Source: an uncultured Collinsella sp.
GTDB lineage: Bacteria > Actinomycetota > Coriobacteriia > Coriobacteriales > Coriobacteriaceae
Assembly: GCA_902492855.1 (NCBI GenBank)
Contig: CABUMU010000012.1
Coordinates: forward strand, 1 to 23,743
Reading direction: 5' to 3'
DNA length: 23,743 nucleotides
Below, in pieces: positions 1-6,685 of this stretch. A model generated the notes under the pieces. It saw nothing but the letters and a program-made list of their open reading frames with translations. It did not search any database and had not been told where the DNA came from. Position 1 is the first letter of the stretch. Each line of letters starts with the position of its first letter. Made by a program: the position numbers and the translations under genes.

Positions 1-43
1 GGGGCAGCTAAAATAGCCCCGTCCCAAATTGACTACTCAGCGA
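1..43 (-). repeat. GGGAC-loop hairpin repeat, copy 1 (degenerate stem)
   Basis: Read on the minus strand this contains GGGACGGGGCTATTTT, the loop core shared with the copies at 61-95, 12316-12352 and 16121-16163. It resembles the 12316 copy beyond the loop: both have AGCTAAAA before it, and CTACTC followed by a CGACA-type sequence after it. The flanking arms pair only partly, and the element may be cut by the window start. There is no U-tract, so it is not an ordinary terminator. Confidence 0.55.
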
Positions 44-60
44 CAAAGCCCTGCTCTCAG

Positions 61-95
61 AATGATTTTTTAATCCCCGTCCCAGAAAAATCATT
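61..95 (-). repeat. GGGAC-loop hairpin repeat, copy 2
   Basis: Perfect 10-bp inverted repeat (AATGATTTTT at 61-70, AAAAATCATT at 86-95) around a 15-nt loop. Read on the minus strand the loop holds GGGACGGGG, as in the neighbouring copy. The stem is unrelated to those of the other copies, so loop and stem evolve differently. It lies in the carA leader or upstream of its promoter. No T-run follows the stem. Confidence 0.65.
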
Positions 96-162
96 ATGCA
101 TAGAAAGTCATAATTATCATTTCGTAAACATTTCGATGAAATTAACGCCATGAGACATGCTT

Positions 163-178
163 GCGGTTACAATACCGC
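163..178 (+). promoter_or_regulatory. Possible carA promoter -10 / small hairpin
   Basis: TACAAT at 168-173 could be a -10 element placing the transcript start just upstream of the PyrR-type hairpin. It sits between GCGGT (163-167) and ACCGC (174-178), which form a 5-bp inverted repeat. No good -35 hexamer is visible at 17 bp; TTAACG at 142-147 is the nearest candidate, with a 20-bp spacer. This is a weak assignment. Confidence 0.25.
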
Positions 179-202
179 GAGGCCTAACTACACACCTTTA
201 AA

Positions 203-220
203 CCGGTCCTGTGAGACCGG
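203..220 (+). promoter_or_regulatory. PyrR-type RNA hairpin at the carA ribosome binding site
   Basis: CCGGTCCTGTGAGACCGG folds as a perfect 6-bp stem (203-208 with 215-220) with loop CUGUGA. From memory the PyrR-binding consensus is ARUCCNGNGAGGYU. Here GGUCCUGUGAGACC keeps the UCCNGNGAG core, and its stem changes keep base pairing. The Shine-Dalgarno GAAGGAG (221-227) starts right after the stem, so a protein-stabilised hairpin would block ribosome entry. Translational control by PyrR at the SD is described in mycobacteria. pyrR itself is not in the window. Confidence 0.6.
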
Positions 221-231
221 GAAGGAGAACT

Positions 232-1737
232 ATGGCGAACAACCATACCGCGGGCGCTGCCGCCCACACCTTCGCGCCCAGCGAGCTTTGCCAGCGTATG
301 CTGGCCAAAACCAGCAAGGGCATCTGCGGTCCCTGCATCCTGTATCTTGAGGATGGGACCATTTTTTATGGACGTGCATGCGGCGCCGAAGGCACCGCGA
401 CCGGCGAAGTCTGCTTCAACACCTCGCTCGAGGGCTACTTTGAGGTCATGACCGACCCGAGTTATGCCGGCCAAATCGTAACCATGACCTATCCGCAGAT
501 CGGCAACTACGGTATCGACGAGGCCGACGTCCAGTCGGCCTTCCCCGGCGACGCCGTGCGCCCTGCGAGCGCTCCGGCCATGCGCGGCATGATCGTTCGC
601 GACATGTGCGCCACGCCTTCTAACTGGCGCTCGGCCGCTGGCGTGCCGGAGTATCTGCGCGCCCACGGCATCGTCGCTATCGAGGGCGTCGACACCCGCG
701 CTCTTGTGCGCCACCTGCGCGACAATGGTTCCAAGATGGGCATTATCTCGACCGAGATCTTCGACATCGACGAGCTTGCCGAGCGTCTGGCCGCAGCGCC
801 CACGCTGGTAGGCGAGAACCTGGTCAAGACCGTAAGTTGCCCCGCGCCTCACGAGTTTGCCGCCGTCGACCTGCCTGCCACGCATGACTTTGCGCTTTCG
901 ACTGCCGCTCCTGCCCGTCACAAAGTGGTCGCCTACGACTGCGGTGTGAAGCGCGGCATTCTGGAGGGGCTGGTCCGCGCCGGCTGCGACCTTACCGTCG
1001 TGCCGTGGGACACGCCCGCGAGTGAGGTGCTCGACATGAATCCCGACGGCGTCTTTTTGTCCAATGGCCCCGGCGACCCCGACGCCGTGGTGGAGACCTA
1101 CGAGCAGGTGCAGCAGCTGATCGGCAAGGTGCCGGTCTTTGGCATTTGCCTGGGCCATCAGATGATCAGCCTGGCCTGCGGCGCCCAGATGGAAAAGCTT
1201 AAATTCGGTCACCGCGGTGGCAACCAGCCGGTCATGAACCTGGTAAGCCGTCGCGTGGAGATTACCGCGCAAAACCATGGCTTTGGCCTGCTGTTCCCCA
1301 GCCTGGGCAAGCTTGTCCCCGAGCTTTCCGGCGGCGAGACCGAGCATGCGGCCGATGGAGATCTGCGCGTCTGGGTGCGCCGCGGAATCGCGCCGGTCGT
1401 GATGAACGAGCGCTTTGGCCGCATTCGTCTAACACATGTGAACCTCAACGACGGCACCGCCGAGGGCATCCAGCTGCTCGACGCCCCGTGCTTCTCGGTC
1501 CAGTACCACCCCGAGGCTTCGCCTGGCCCCACCGATGCCCACTATCTCTTTACCGCCTTTACGCGACTCATGGACGGCGAGGAGAACTACCTGGACATCG
1601 ACACCGCGAAGGACCGCCTGGCTGGCTGGAATTTTGCCGATGTTGGTTCCGCCGTTCTACCGAACGGCGGACCGGTCGACGCTGCGGCTGCATCTGGCAC
1701 ATCATCTTGCCGTTCTGCTTCGGACGCGCGGGCATAA
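232..1737 (+). CDS. carA: Carbamoyl-phosphate synthase small (glutaminase) subunit CarA
   Basis: CarA hydrolyses glutamine and channels ammonia to CarB for carbamoyl phosphate, feeding pyrimidine and arginine synthesis in the cytoplasm. The N-terminal CPSase domain (about residues 34-170, LYLEDGTIFYGRACGAEG onward) is followed by a class I glutamine amidotransferase domain with SNGPGDP (277-283), nucleophile Cys306 in FGICLGHQ, and His426/Glu428 in QYHPEASPGP. ATG 232 is chosen because GAAGGAG lies 4 nt upstream; the frame stays open to a GTG at 211, but that is inside the PyrR-type hairpin. At 501 residues it is clearly longer than the usual 360-390. About 45 residues are inserted at 353-397, between the ITAQNHGF motif and IRLTHVNLNDGT, and a low-complexity tail follows residue 450. 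carB starts 98 bp downstream, so the two are probably co-transcribed. Confidence 0.95.
   Translation: MANNHTAGAAAHTFAPSELCQRMLAKTSKGICGPCILYLEDGTIFYGRACGAEGTATGEVCFNTSLEGYFEVMTDPSYAGQIVTMTYPQIGNYGIDEADVQSAFPGDAVRPASAPAMRGMIVRDMCATPSNWRSAAGVPEYLRAHGIVAIEGVDTRALVRHLRDNGSKMGIISTEIFDIDELAERLAAAPTLVGENLVKTVSCPAPHEFAAVDLPATHDFALSTAAPARHKVVAYDCGVKRGILEGLVRAGCDLTVVPWDTPASEVLDMNPDGVFLSNGPGDPDAVVETYEQVQQLIGKVPVFGICLGHQMISLACGAQMEKLKFGHRGGNQPVMNLVSRRVEITAQNHGFGLLFPSLGKLVPELSGGETEHAADGDLRVWVRRGIAPVVMNERFGRIRLTHVNLNDGTAEGIQLLDAPCFSVQYHPEASPGPTDAHYLFTAFTRLMDGEENYLDIDTAKDRLAGWNFADVGSAVLPNGGPVDAAAASGTSSCRSASDARA
1649..1670 (+). other. Perfect hairpin inside the carA tail
   Basis: CCGCCGTTC (1649-1657) and GAACGGCGG (1662-1670) form a perfect 9-bp stem with a 4-nt loop, in the poorly conserved C-terminal extension of carA. 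No T-run follows, so it is not a rho-independent terminator. It could stabilise or pause the transcript between carA and carB. Confidence 0.4.
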
Positions 1738-1835
1738 GCCCAGCGCGCCCTCGCATCACGGCAACCTGATGCACCAGCTGCACCCTCGCTGACTTTTTCA
1801 AAACATTGAGTCAGCCTCTCTAGGAGGTTTTAAAC

Positions 1836-2876
1836 ATGCCGAAACGTACTGACATCAAGCGTATCCTCGTCATTGGTTCGGGACCCATCGTCATTGGCCA
1901 AGCCTGTGAGTTCGACTACTCCGGCGCACAGGCCTGCAAGGTGCTCAAGGAGGATGGCTTTGAGGTCATCCTGGTCAATTCCAACCCGGCGACCATCATG
2001 ACCGACCCGGGCTTGGCCGACCGCACCTATGTTGAGCCTATCACCGCCGAGTTTATCGAGCGCGTAATCAAGAAAGAGCGCCCGGACGCGCTGCTGCCCA
2101 CGCTGGGCGGCCAGACCGGTCTGAACGCCGCCGTCGAGCTGGCGAAAGACGGTACGCTCGACAAGTACGGCGTCGAGATGATCGGCTGTGACCTTGCCGC
2201 CATCGAGCGCGGCGAGGACCGCAAGCTCTTTAACGAGGCCATGGCCGAGATCGGCCTGGAGGTCGCGCGCTCGGGCTATGCCTACAGCGTGGCCGACGCC
2301 GAGGCCATCGCCGAGCGCGTGGGATATCCCTGCGTGCTGCGTCCGAGCTTTACCCTCGGCGGCGCCGGCGGCGGCATCGCTCACACTCACGAGGAGCTCG
2401 TCTCCATCGTGAGCCAGGGCCTCGAGCTCTCGCCCGCCCACGAGGTGCTGGTCGAGGAGTCCATCGAGGGCTGGAAAGAGTATGAGATGGAGGTCATGCG
2501 TGACCACGCCGGCAACGGCATCATCGTGTGCTCCATCGAGAACCTCGACCCCATGGGCGTGCATACCGGCGACTCCATCACCGTGGCGCCGGCGCAGACC
2601 CTCTCCGACCTGGAGTATCAGCGCATGCGTGTCGCCTCGCTCGCCATCTTGGAGAAGATCGGCGTCGAGACCGGTGGCTCCAACGTGCAGTTTGCCGTGA
2701 ACCCCCAGACCGGCCGCCTGATCGTCATCGAGATGAACCCGCGCGTGAGCCGTTCGTCCGCCCTCGCTTCCAAGGCCACGGGTTTCCCCATTGCCAAGGC
2801 CGCCGCGCCTGGCCGTAGGCTACACGCTCGACGAGATCGTCAACGACATCACCAAGGCTACGCCCGCCTGCTTTGA
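1836..2876 (+). CDS. carB: CarB 5' fragment (first ATP-grasp domain, truncated)
   Basis: Residues 1-324 are true CarB sequence and the last 22 are out of frame. They cover the first half of the carboxyphosphate-forming ATP-grasp unit: the glycine-rich start ILVIGSGPIVIGQACEFDYSG, NSNPATIMTDP, LPTLGGQTGLN, RPSFTLGGAGGG and IEMNPRVSRSSALASKATG. As it stands the fragment stops inside the first synthetase domain and cannot make carbamoyl phosphate alone. Start ATG 1836 has TAGGAGG 8 nt upstream. A small hairpin (AGCCTC/GAGGTT, 1814-1829) overlaps this RBS. Confidence 0.85.
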   Translation: MPKRTDIKRILVIGSGPIVIGQACEFDYSGAQACKVLKEDGFEVILVNSNPATIMTDPGLADRTYVEPITAEFIERVIKKERPDALLPTLGGQTGLNAAVELAKDGTLDKYGVEMIGCDLAAIERGEDRKLFNEAMAEIGLEVARSGYAYSVADAEAIAERVGYPCVLRPSFTLGGAGGGIAHTHEELVSIVSQGLELSPAHEVLVEESIEGWKEYEMEVMRDHAGNGIIVCSIENLDPMGVHTGDSITVAPAQTLSDLEYQRMRVASLAILEKIGVETGGSNVQFAVNPQTGRLIVIEMNPRVSRSSALASKATGFPIAKAAAPGRRLHARRDRQRHHQGYARLL

Positions 2877-5148
2877 GCCCACGATCGACTACTGTGTGGT
2901 CAAGGTGCCGCGCTTTGCCTTCGAGAAGTTCAAGGGTACCGACCCCACGCTCACCACGCGCATGAAGGCCGTGGGCGAGATTATGGCGATCGGCCGCACC
3001 TTTGAGGAGGCCTTTGGCAAGGCCATGCGCTCGCTGGAGGACGGACACCAGGGCATTTGCGCCGGTGGAAAGGAGGGTGCCGACAAGCTGGGCGACGACG
3101 AGCTCGCTCAGGCCGTGGCAACCCCGACCGAGCATCGCATCTTCTTTGTGGTCGAGGCCCTGCGCCGCGGCTGGGATGTCGCGCGTATCCGTGCCATCTG
3201 CGGTATCGATCCGTGGTACCTCAACCGTATCAACGACATGGTGCAGGTCCAGGAGAGCATCCGCGGCCTGCGTGTGGAGGATATCGATGCCGACGCGATG
3301 CGCCTGCTCAAGCAGTACGGCACGAGCGACGCCGAGATCGCTGCGCTGACCGGCTCGGACGAGCGCTTTGTGCGCGCCTATCGCAAGGGCCTTGGCGTGG
3401 TTCCCAGCATGAAGACGGTCGATACCTGCGCTGCGGAGTTCTCGAGCGCCACGGAGTACCATTACAAGACGTACGAGAACATCTACCGCACGAGCCCGGA
3501 TGCCAAGAAGTGCGTGGCTCCCGACGAGACCACGCCGGCGGACAAGCCCAAGGCGATGATCTTGGGCGCCGGTCCCAACCGCATTGGCCAGGGTATCGAG
3601 TTCGATTACTGCTGCGTGCACGCGAGCTACGCGCTGGCGGCCCGCGGCTTTGAGACCATCATGGTCAACTGCAATCCCGAGACCGTTTCGACCGACTACG
3701 ACACGTCCGACCGTCTGTACTTTGAGCCGCTCACCTACGAGGACGTCATGGATGTCATCGATGTTGAGCGACCCGACGGCGTCGTGGTGACGCTCGGCGG
3801 CCAGACTCCGCTTAAGCTGGCGCGCATGCTCGAGGAAAGCGGCGTGAACATCATGGGCACCAAGCCCGATGCCATCGACTTTGCCGAGGACCGCGAGCGC
3901 TTTGCCGCCCTGCTCGACAAGCTGGGCATTATGTATCCGCCGGCGGGCCAGGCAACCTCGTTTGAGGAGGCCGAGGCCGTCGCCGCGCATATTGGCTACC
4001 CGCTGCTGGTGCGTCCGAGCTACGTGCTGGGCGGCCGCGGCATGATGATCGCCTACGATGCCGAGCGTCTGCGCGATTATATGGCCGAGGCTGCACGCAT
4101 TAGCCCCGACTACCCGGTGTATCTGGATCGCTTCTTGGAGGGTGCGATCGAGTCCGATGTCGACGCCCTGTGCGATGGCGAAGAGGTCTACATCGGCGGC
4201 ATTCTGGAGCATATCGAGGAGGCCGGCATTCACTCCGGCGACTCTGCGACCTGCATCCCGCCGTTCAGCTTTAGCGAGAGCCTGCAGGCAAAGCTTTGCG
4301 AGACCACGCGCCGCATCGCGATGGCGCTGGGCGTACGCGGCCTGGTTAACGTGCAGTACGCCATCAAGGGCGAGACCGTTTACGTGATCGAGGCCAACCC
4401 GCGTGCCAGCCGCACCGTGCCGTTTATCTCCAAGGCCACCGGCGTGCCGCTGGCCAAGTGTGCGGCGCGTATCATGGCGGGCGATTCCATCGCCAGCCTG
4501 GGCCTGCCGAGCGACGAGCGTCAGCTCGATTGGTTCTGCATGAAGGAAGCCGTTATGCCCTGGGGTCGTTTCCCGGGCGCCGACGTTATCCTGGGTCCCG
4601 AGATGAAGTCGACGGGCGAGGTCATGGGTATCGCCAAGAGCTATCCCGAGGCATACGCCAAGACGCAGCTGGCGATCGACTACAAGCTGCCCGACCCGAG
4701 CGCCGGCAAGGTGTTCATTAGCGTGTGCGATCGCGACAAGCGCCACATCCTTTCGGTCGCGCGTATCCTGCGCTACCTGGGCTTTGACATCTGCTCCACC
4801 GAGGGTACGGCGCGCGTGCTGCGTGGCGGCAACGTGACGTGCGAGGTCGTGGAGAAGATTAGCGGCCCGCATGACGGCGAGCGCCCCAACATCGGCGACC
4901 TCATCGCCGATGGCAAGATTGCGGTGATCGTCAACACGCCGTACGGCCCAGGTTCGCGTGGCGACGGCTATCTGTTGCGTACCGAGGCAGTGCGCCGCGG
5001 CGTGACCTGCGTGACGGCGATGTCTGCCGCCAACACGTACGTGAGCGCCATCGAGGCGGTGCGTGAGGACCAGCAGGGTCACGGTAGCGCCAACGACATG
5101 GGCATGGACGTCATCGCCCTGCAGGACCTGCCGCAGTACACGGTGTAG
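2791..5148 (+). CDS. carB: CarB 3' fragment (oligomerisation, second ATP-grasp, MGS-like domain)
   Basis: From 2809 (LAVGYTLDEI) this frame encodes the rest of CarB. It holds the end of the first synthetase unit (VVKVPRFAFEKF, MKAVGEIMAIGRTFEEAF), the oligomerisation domain with the GIDPWYLNRI and DTCAAEF motifs, and the carbamate-phosphorylating ATP-grasp half (ILGAGPNRIGQGIEFDYC, NCNPETVSTDYD, TLGGQTPLKLA, RPSYVLGGRGM, IEANPRASRTVPFISKATG). It ends in the MGS-like allosteric domain (VFISVCDRDKRHIL, VNTPYGPGSRGDGYLLRTEA) where UMP and ornithine act in enterobacterial enzymes. The open frame begins at TTG 2791 with no RBS, so it is a continuation of carB and not a separate gene. Confidence 0.85.
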   Translation: MPRPPRLAVGYTLDEIVNDITKATPACFEPTIDYCVVKVPRFAFEKFKGTDPTLTTRMKAVGEIMAIGRTFEEAFGKAMRSLEDGHQGICAGGKEGADKLGDDELAQAVATPTEHRIFFVVEALRRGWDVARIRAICGIDPWYLNRINDMVQVQESIRGLRVEDIDADAMRLLKQYGTSDAEIAALTGSDERFVRAYRKGLGVVPSMKTVDTCAAEFSSATEYHYKTYENIYRTSPDAKKCVAPDETTPADKPKAMILGAGPNRIGQGIEFDYCCVHASYALAARGFETIMVNCNPETVSTDYDTSDRLYFEPLTYEDVMDVIDVERPDGVVVTLGGQTPLKLARMLEESGVNIMGTKPDAIDFAEDRERFAALLDKLGIMYPPAGQATSFEEAEAVAAHIGYPLLVRPSYVLGGRGMMIAYDAERLRDYMAEAARISPDYPVYLDRFLEGAIESDVDALCDGEEVYIGGILEHIEEAGIHSGDSATCIPPFSFSESLQAKLCETTRRIAMALGVRGLVNVQYAIKGETVYVIEANPRASRTVPFISKATGVPLAKCAARIMAGDSIASLGLPSDERQLDWFCMKEAVMPWGRFPGADVILGPEMKSTGEVMGIAKSYPEAYAKTQLAIDYKLPDPSAGKVFISVCDRDKRHILSVARILRYLGFDICSTEGTARVLRGGNVTCEVVEKISGPHDGERPNIGDLIADGKIAVIVNTPYGPGSRGDGYLLRTEAVRRGVTCVTAMSAANTYVSAIEAVREDQQGHGSANDMGMDVIALQDLPQYTV

Positions 5149-5164
5149 TGTGACCTGTCCGGCC

Positions 5165-5247
5165 GGGGCGGGAGGGGCCGAGATTTCCCCCTTTCGCTCC
5201 GGCTGCAAGCAGAGTCGCTCAGGAGGAAACTCGGCCCCTCTTGCCCC
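5165..5247 (+). repeat. Large hairpin repeat, family 2, copy A (downstream of carB)
   Basis: Near-perfect arms (5165-5188 and 5225-5247; an 11-bp GAGGGGCCGAG core plus flanking 5-bp blocks, two mismatches and one bulge) enclose a 36-nt loop. The loop contains CTCCGGCTGC and GCAGAGTCGCTCAG, which recur as CTCCGGTTGC and GCAAAGTCGTTCAG in the hairpin at 10624-10711, although the outer stems are unrelated. It starts 16 bp after the carB stop and may end that transcript, although no clean T-run follows directly. Confidence 0.65.
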
Positions 5248-5327
5248 GACGCACTGTGTCTAGACGGATTGCACCTCCTGTTTTTAGAGATAAATACCAT
5301 TTAGCGGTGATATTCAACCGTTCAAGA

Positions 5328-5333
5328 TATTAT
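5328..5333 (+). promoter_or_regulatory. Possible -10 element of the PTS operon
   Basis: TATTAT lies just before the 38-bp palindrome, which would then cover the transcription start. No convincing -35 hexamer is seen 17 bp upstream, so activation or an atypical promoter is possible. Confidence 0.3.
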
Positions 5334-5334
5334 G

Positions 5335-5372
5335 TAATGGCATATTACGTCATATGACGTAATATGCCATTA
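5335..5372. promoter_or_regulatory. 38-bp perfect palindrome, candidate operator of the PTS operon
   Basis: Every base of 5335-5353 pairs with 5354-5372; the left half ends in AATGGCATATTACGTCAT. It is AT-rich, centred about 65 bp upstream of the IIB start, and immediately follows a possible -10. A long perfect dyad here fits binding by a dimer or pair of dimers. The GntR/UTRA regulator encoded at 7523-8278 is the obvious candidate. No second copy was seen in the GntR-esterase intergenic region. Confidence 0.6.
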
Positions 5373-5417
5373 GCAGTCAAGGATGATTGTCTGTGTTCAA
5401 GTCGAGAAAGGGGCAAA

Positions 5418-5894
5418 ATGATTAAACTGTGTCGCGTCGATAGCCGGTTAGTGCATGGGCAGACCGTGTTCTCTTGGTATCCAACGCTTGAAGCAAACGC
5501 TATTCTTGTGGTTTCAGATGAGTACGCCGCAAGCAAAGAGCGAATTCAAGCGCTGCGAATTGCAAAACCCGCTGATGCCAAATTGGTTGTCAAAAGTGTA
5601 GAAGATTCCATCGTGGCCCTTAACGGAAGCGCGGTGGATAAATACGAGCTAATTGTTGTTGCGGGAAATGTACATGACGCCTGTGAAGTTGCGCGTGCGT
5701 GTCCAAAAATAACGTCTGTGAATTTAGGCGGCGCTCGACCGTTGGGGGATAGCGTAAAGGAGCTTGGCCCTGCTGTGCGCCTTTCCCAATCCGATATTAA
5801 TGAAATTAAGAAAGCCATGGCTGATGGAATCGAGTTCGAGGTAAGGCAGGTTGCTAGCGAGAAAAAACGCATCGTAACAAGTTTTGATTTGTAG
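5418..5894 (+). CDS. PTS mannose/fructose/sorbose-family IIB subunit
   Basis: The protein is 158 residues, a normal length for a single-domain IIB of the mannose superfamily. The N-terminus MIKLCRVDSRLVHGQ carries the family signature (R-x-D-x-R-L-x-H-G-Q) with the phosphorylated His at position 13. It takes phosphate from IIA and passes it to sugar bound by IIC/IID at the membrane. ATG 5418 has GAAAGGGG just upstream (5406-5413); in-frame codons back to 5364 lie partly in the palindrome. IIC follows 14 bp downstream. No IIA domain is fused or adjacent. The sugar cannot be told from sequence. Confidence 0.9.
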   Translation: MIKLCRVDSRLVHGQTVFSWYPTLEANAILVVSDEYAASKERIQALRIAKPADAKLVVKSVEDSIVALNGSAVDKYELIVVAGNVHDACEVARACPKITSVNLGGARPLGDSVKELGPAVRLSQSDINEIKKAMADGIEFEVRQVASEKKRIVTSFDL

Positions 5895-5908
5895 GAAGAG
5901 GGAGAAAT

Positions 5909-6685
5909 ATGCTGCTTCAAGCTTTTCTGGTTGGTCTTGCCGCTGCGATAGGTCAATCGGATTATTTACTCGGTACTGCGATGGTCGAGCGGCCGATTGT
6001 CCTCGGAGCGATTGTCGGTATTTTTTTGGGTGATATTCCGACTGGCGTTATTGTTGGTTTCCAGCTCGAACTCGCGTTCATGGGGGTCTGGCAGGTTGGT
6101 GCTGCCGTGCCGCCCAACGTAATTGTTGGTTCAGTTTTGGGAACAGCCTTTGCGATTACTATGGGTGCGGGTCCCGAGACCGCTCTGACTATTGCTATGC
6201 CCACTGCGGTGCTTGCCGGCATGTTTGACAGCCTTATGTATAGCGTTGTTACGCCTCCTATGGCTGTCTGGGCTGATCGTGGCGCCGAAAAAGACGACCC
6301 CAAAACGATTGCAGCCGCTATGTGGACCAATGGAATTCTCTACATCATTGCGCTTGGCTTGATTTGCGGCGTGGCTTTTTACGTTGGAAATGATGCTGTT
6401 CAGGCACTGATTGACGCCATTCCTGATTGGCTTACGAATGGGATTACGATCGCAACGGGTATTCTGCCCGCGCTTGGATTTGCGCAGCTTATGTCAATCC
6501 TGTCCACCAAGGAGCTGAGCTTCCTATTCTTTGGAGGCTTCTTGCTGAGTGCCTATCTAAACATTCCGACGATCGGTATCGTGGCGTTTTCGCTGATCCT
6601 GATTGGGATTCTCAATATGGCTCACATTTTTATGCCTGCCAGTGCGGCGGTCGCTAAGGAGGTTGACGATGACAACGAATTCTAA
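5909..6685 (+). CDS. PTS mannose-family IIC membrane subunit
   Basis: This 258-residue, strongly hydrophobic protein has several membrane segments and fits the EII-Sor/ManY-type IIC family. Motifs include AIGQSDYLLG near the start, GDIPTGVIVGFQLELAFMG (about 42-60) and GILPALGFAQLM in the last third. It forms the sugar-translocating channel with IID. ATG 5909 follows GAAGAGGGA at 5895-5903. The C-terminal end overlaps the IID start by 17 bp, which suggests translational coupling. GC content and codon use appear lower and looser than in carAB or the pur genes. Confidence 0.9.
   Translation: MLLQAFLVGLAAAIGQSDYLLGTAMVERPIVLGAIVGIFLGDIPTGVIVGFQLELAFMGVWQVGAAVPPNVIVGSVLGTAFAITMGAGPETALTIAMPTAVLAGMFDSLMYSVVTPPMAVWADRGAEKDDPKTIAAAMWTNGILYIIALGLICGVAFYVGNDAVQALIDAIPDWLTNGITIATGILPALGFAQLMSILSTKELSFLFFGGFLLSAYLNIPTIGIVAFSLILIGILNMAHIFMPASAAVAKEVDDDNEF

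Larger units (their letters stand above)
1836..5148 (+). pseudogene. carB: carB, carbamoyl-phosphate synthase large subunit, frame-disrupted
   Basis: Together the two reading frames encode a complete CarB of about 1,104 residues, if one frame break is repaired. The break lies at 2804-2808. Frame 1 reads ...FPIAKAAA up to codon 324, and frame 2 continues LAVGYTLDEI from 2809. The family normally has one more residue (K or R) between them. The sequence gccgccgcgcctg would become AAARL if it were gccgccgcgcgcctg, so loss of one GC from a GCGCGC run explains it exactly. All else looks intact: both ATP-grasp halves, the oligomerisation domain and the C-terminal MGS-like domain. This is either a recent slippage mutation or a sequencing/assembly error; the otherwise perfect conservation favours error. 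RBS TAGGAGG is at 1821-1827. Confidence 0.85.

Noticed and set aside
150..350. Possible leader peptide upstream of and overlapping carA
   Set aside because: It has no Shine-Dalgarno, reads into carA in another frame, and has no codon pattern suggesting attenuation.
184..1347. 387-codon minus-strand frame over carA
   Set aside because: It is a shadow of CarA with His/Ala/Gly-rich nonsense composition.
1488..1792. Alternative frames over the carA tail suggesting a frameshift
   Set aside because: None of the overlapping frames continues a recognisable CarA sequence; the catalytic domain is complete before the tail, so no frameshift is needed.
1814..1829. Second PyrR-type hairpin before carB
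   Set aside because: The 3' side (GGAGGUU) fits part of the consensus, but the 5' UCC half is absent. It is only a weak stem overlapping the RBS.
2725..5208. 827-codon open frame on the minus strand over carB
   Set aside because: It is opposite conserved CarB sequence and has no recognisable domain or RBS, so it is a codon-bias shadow.
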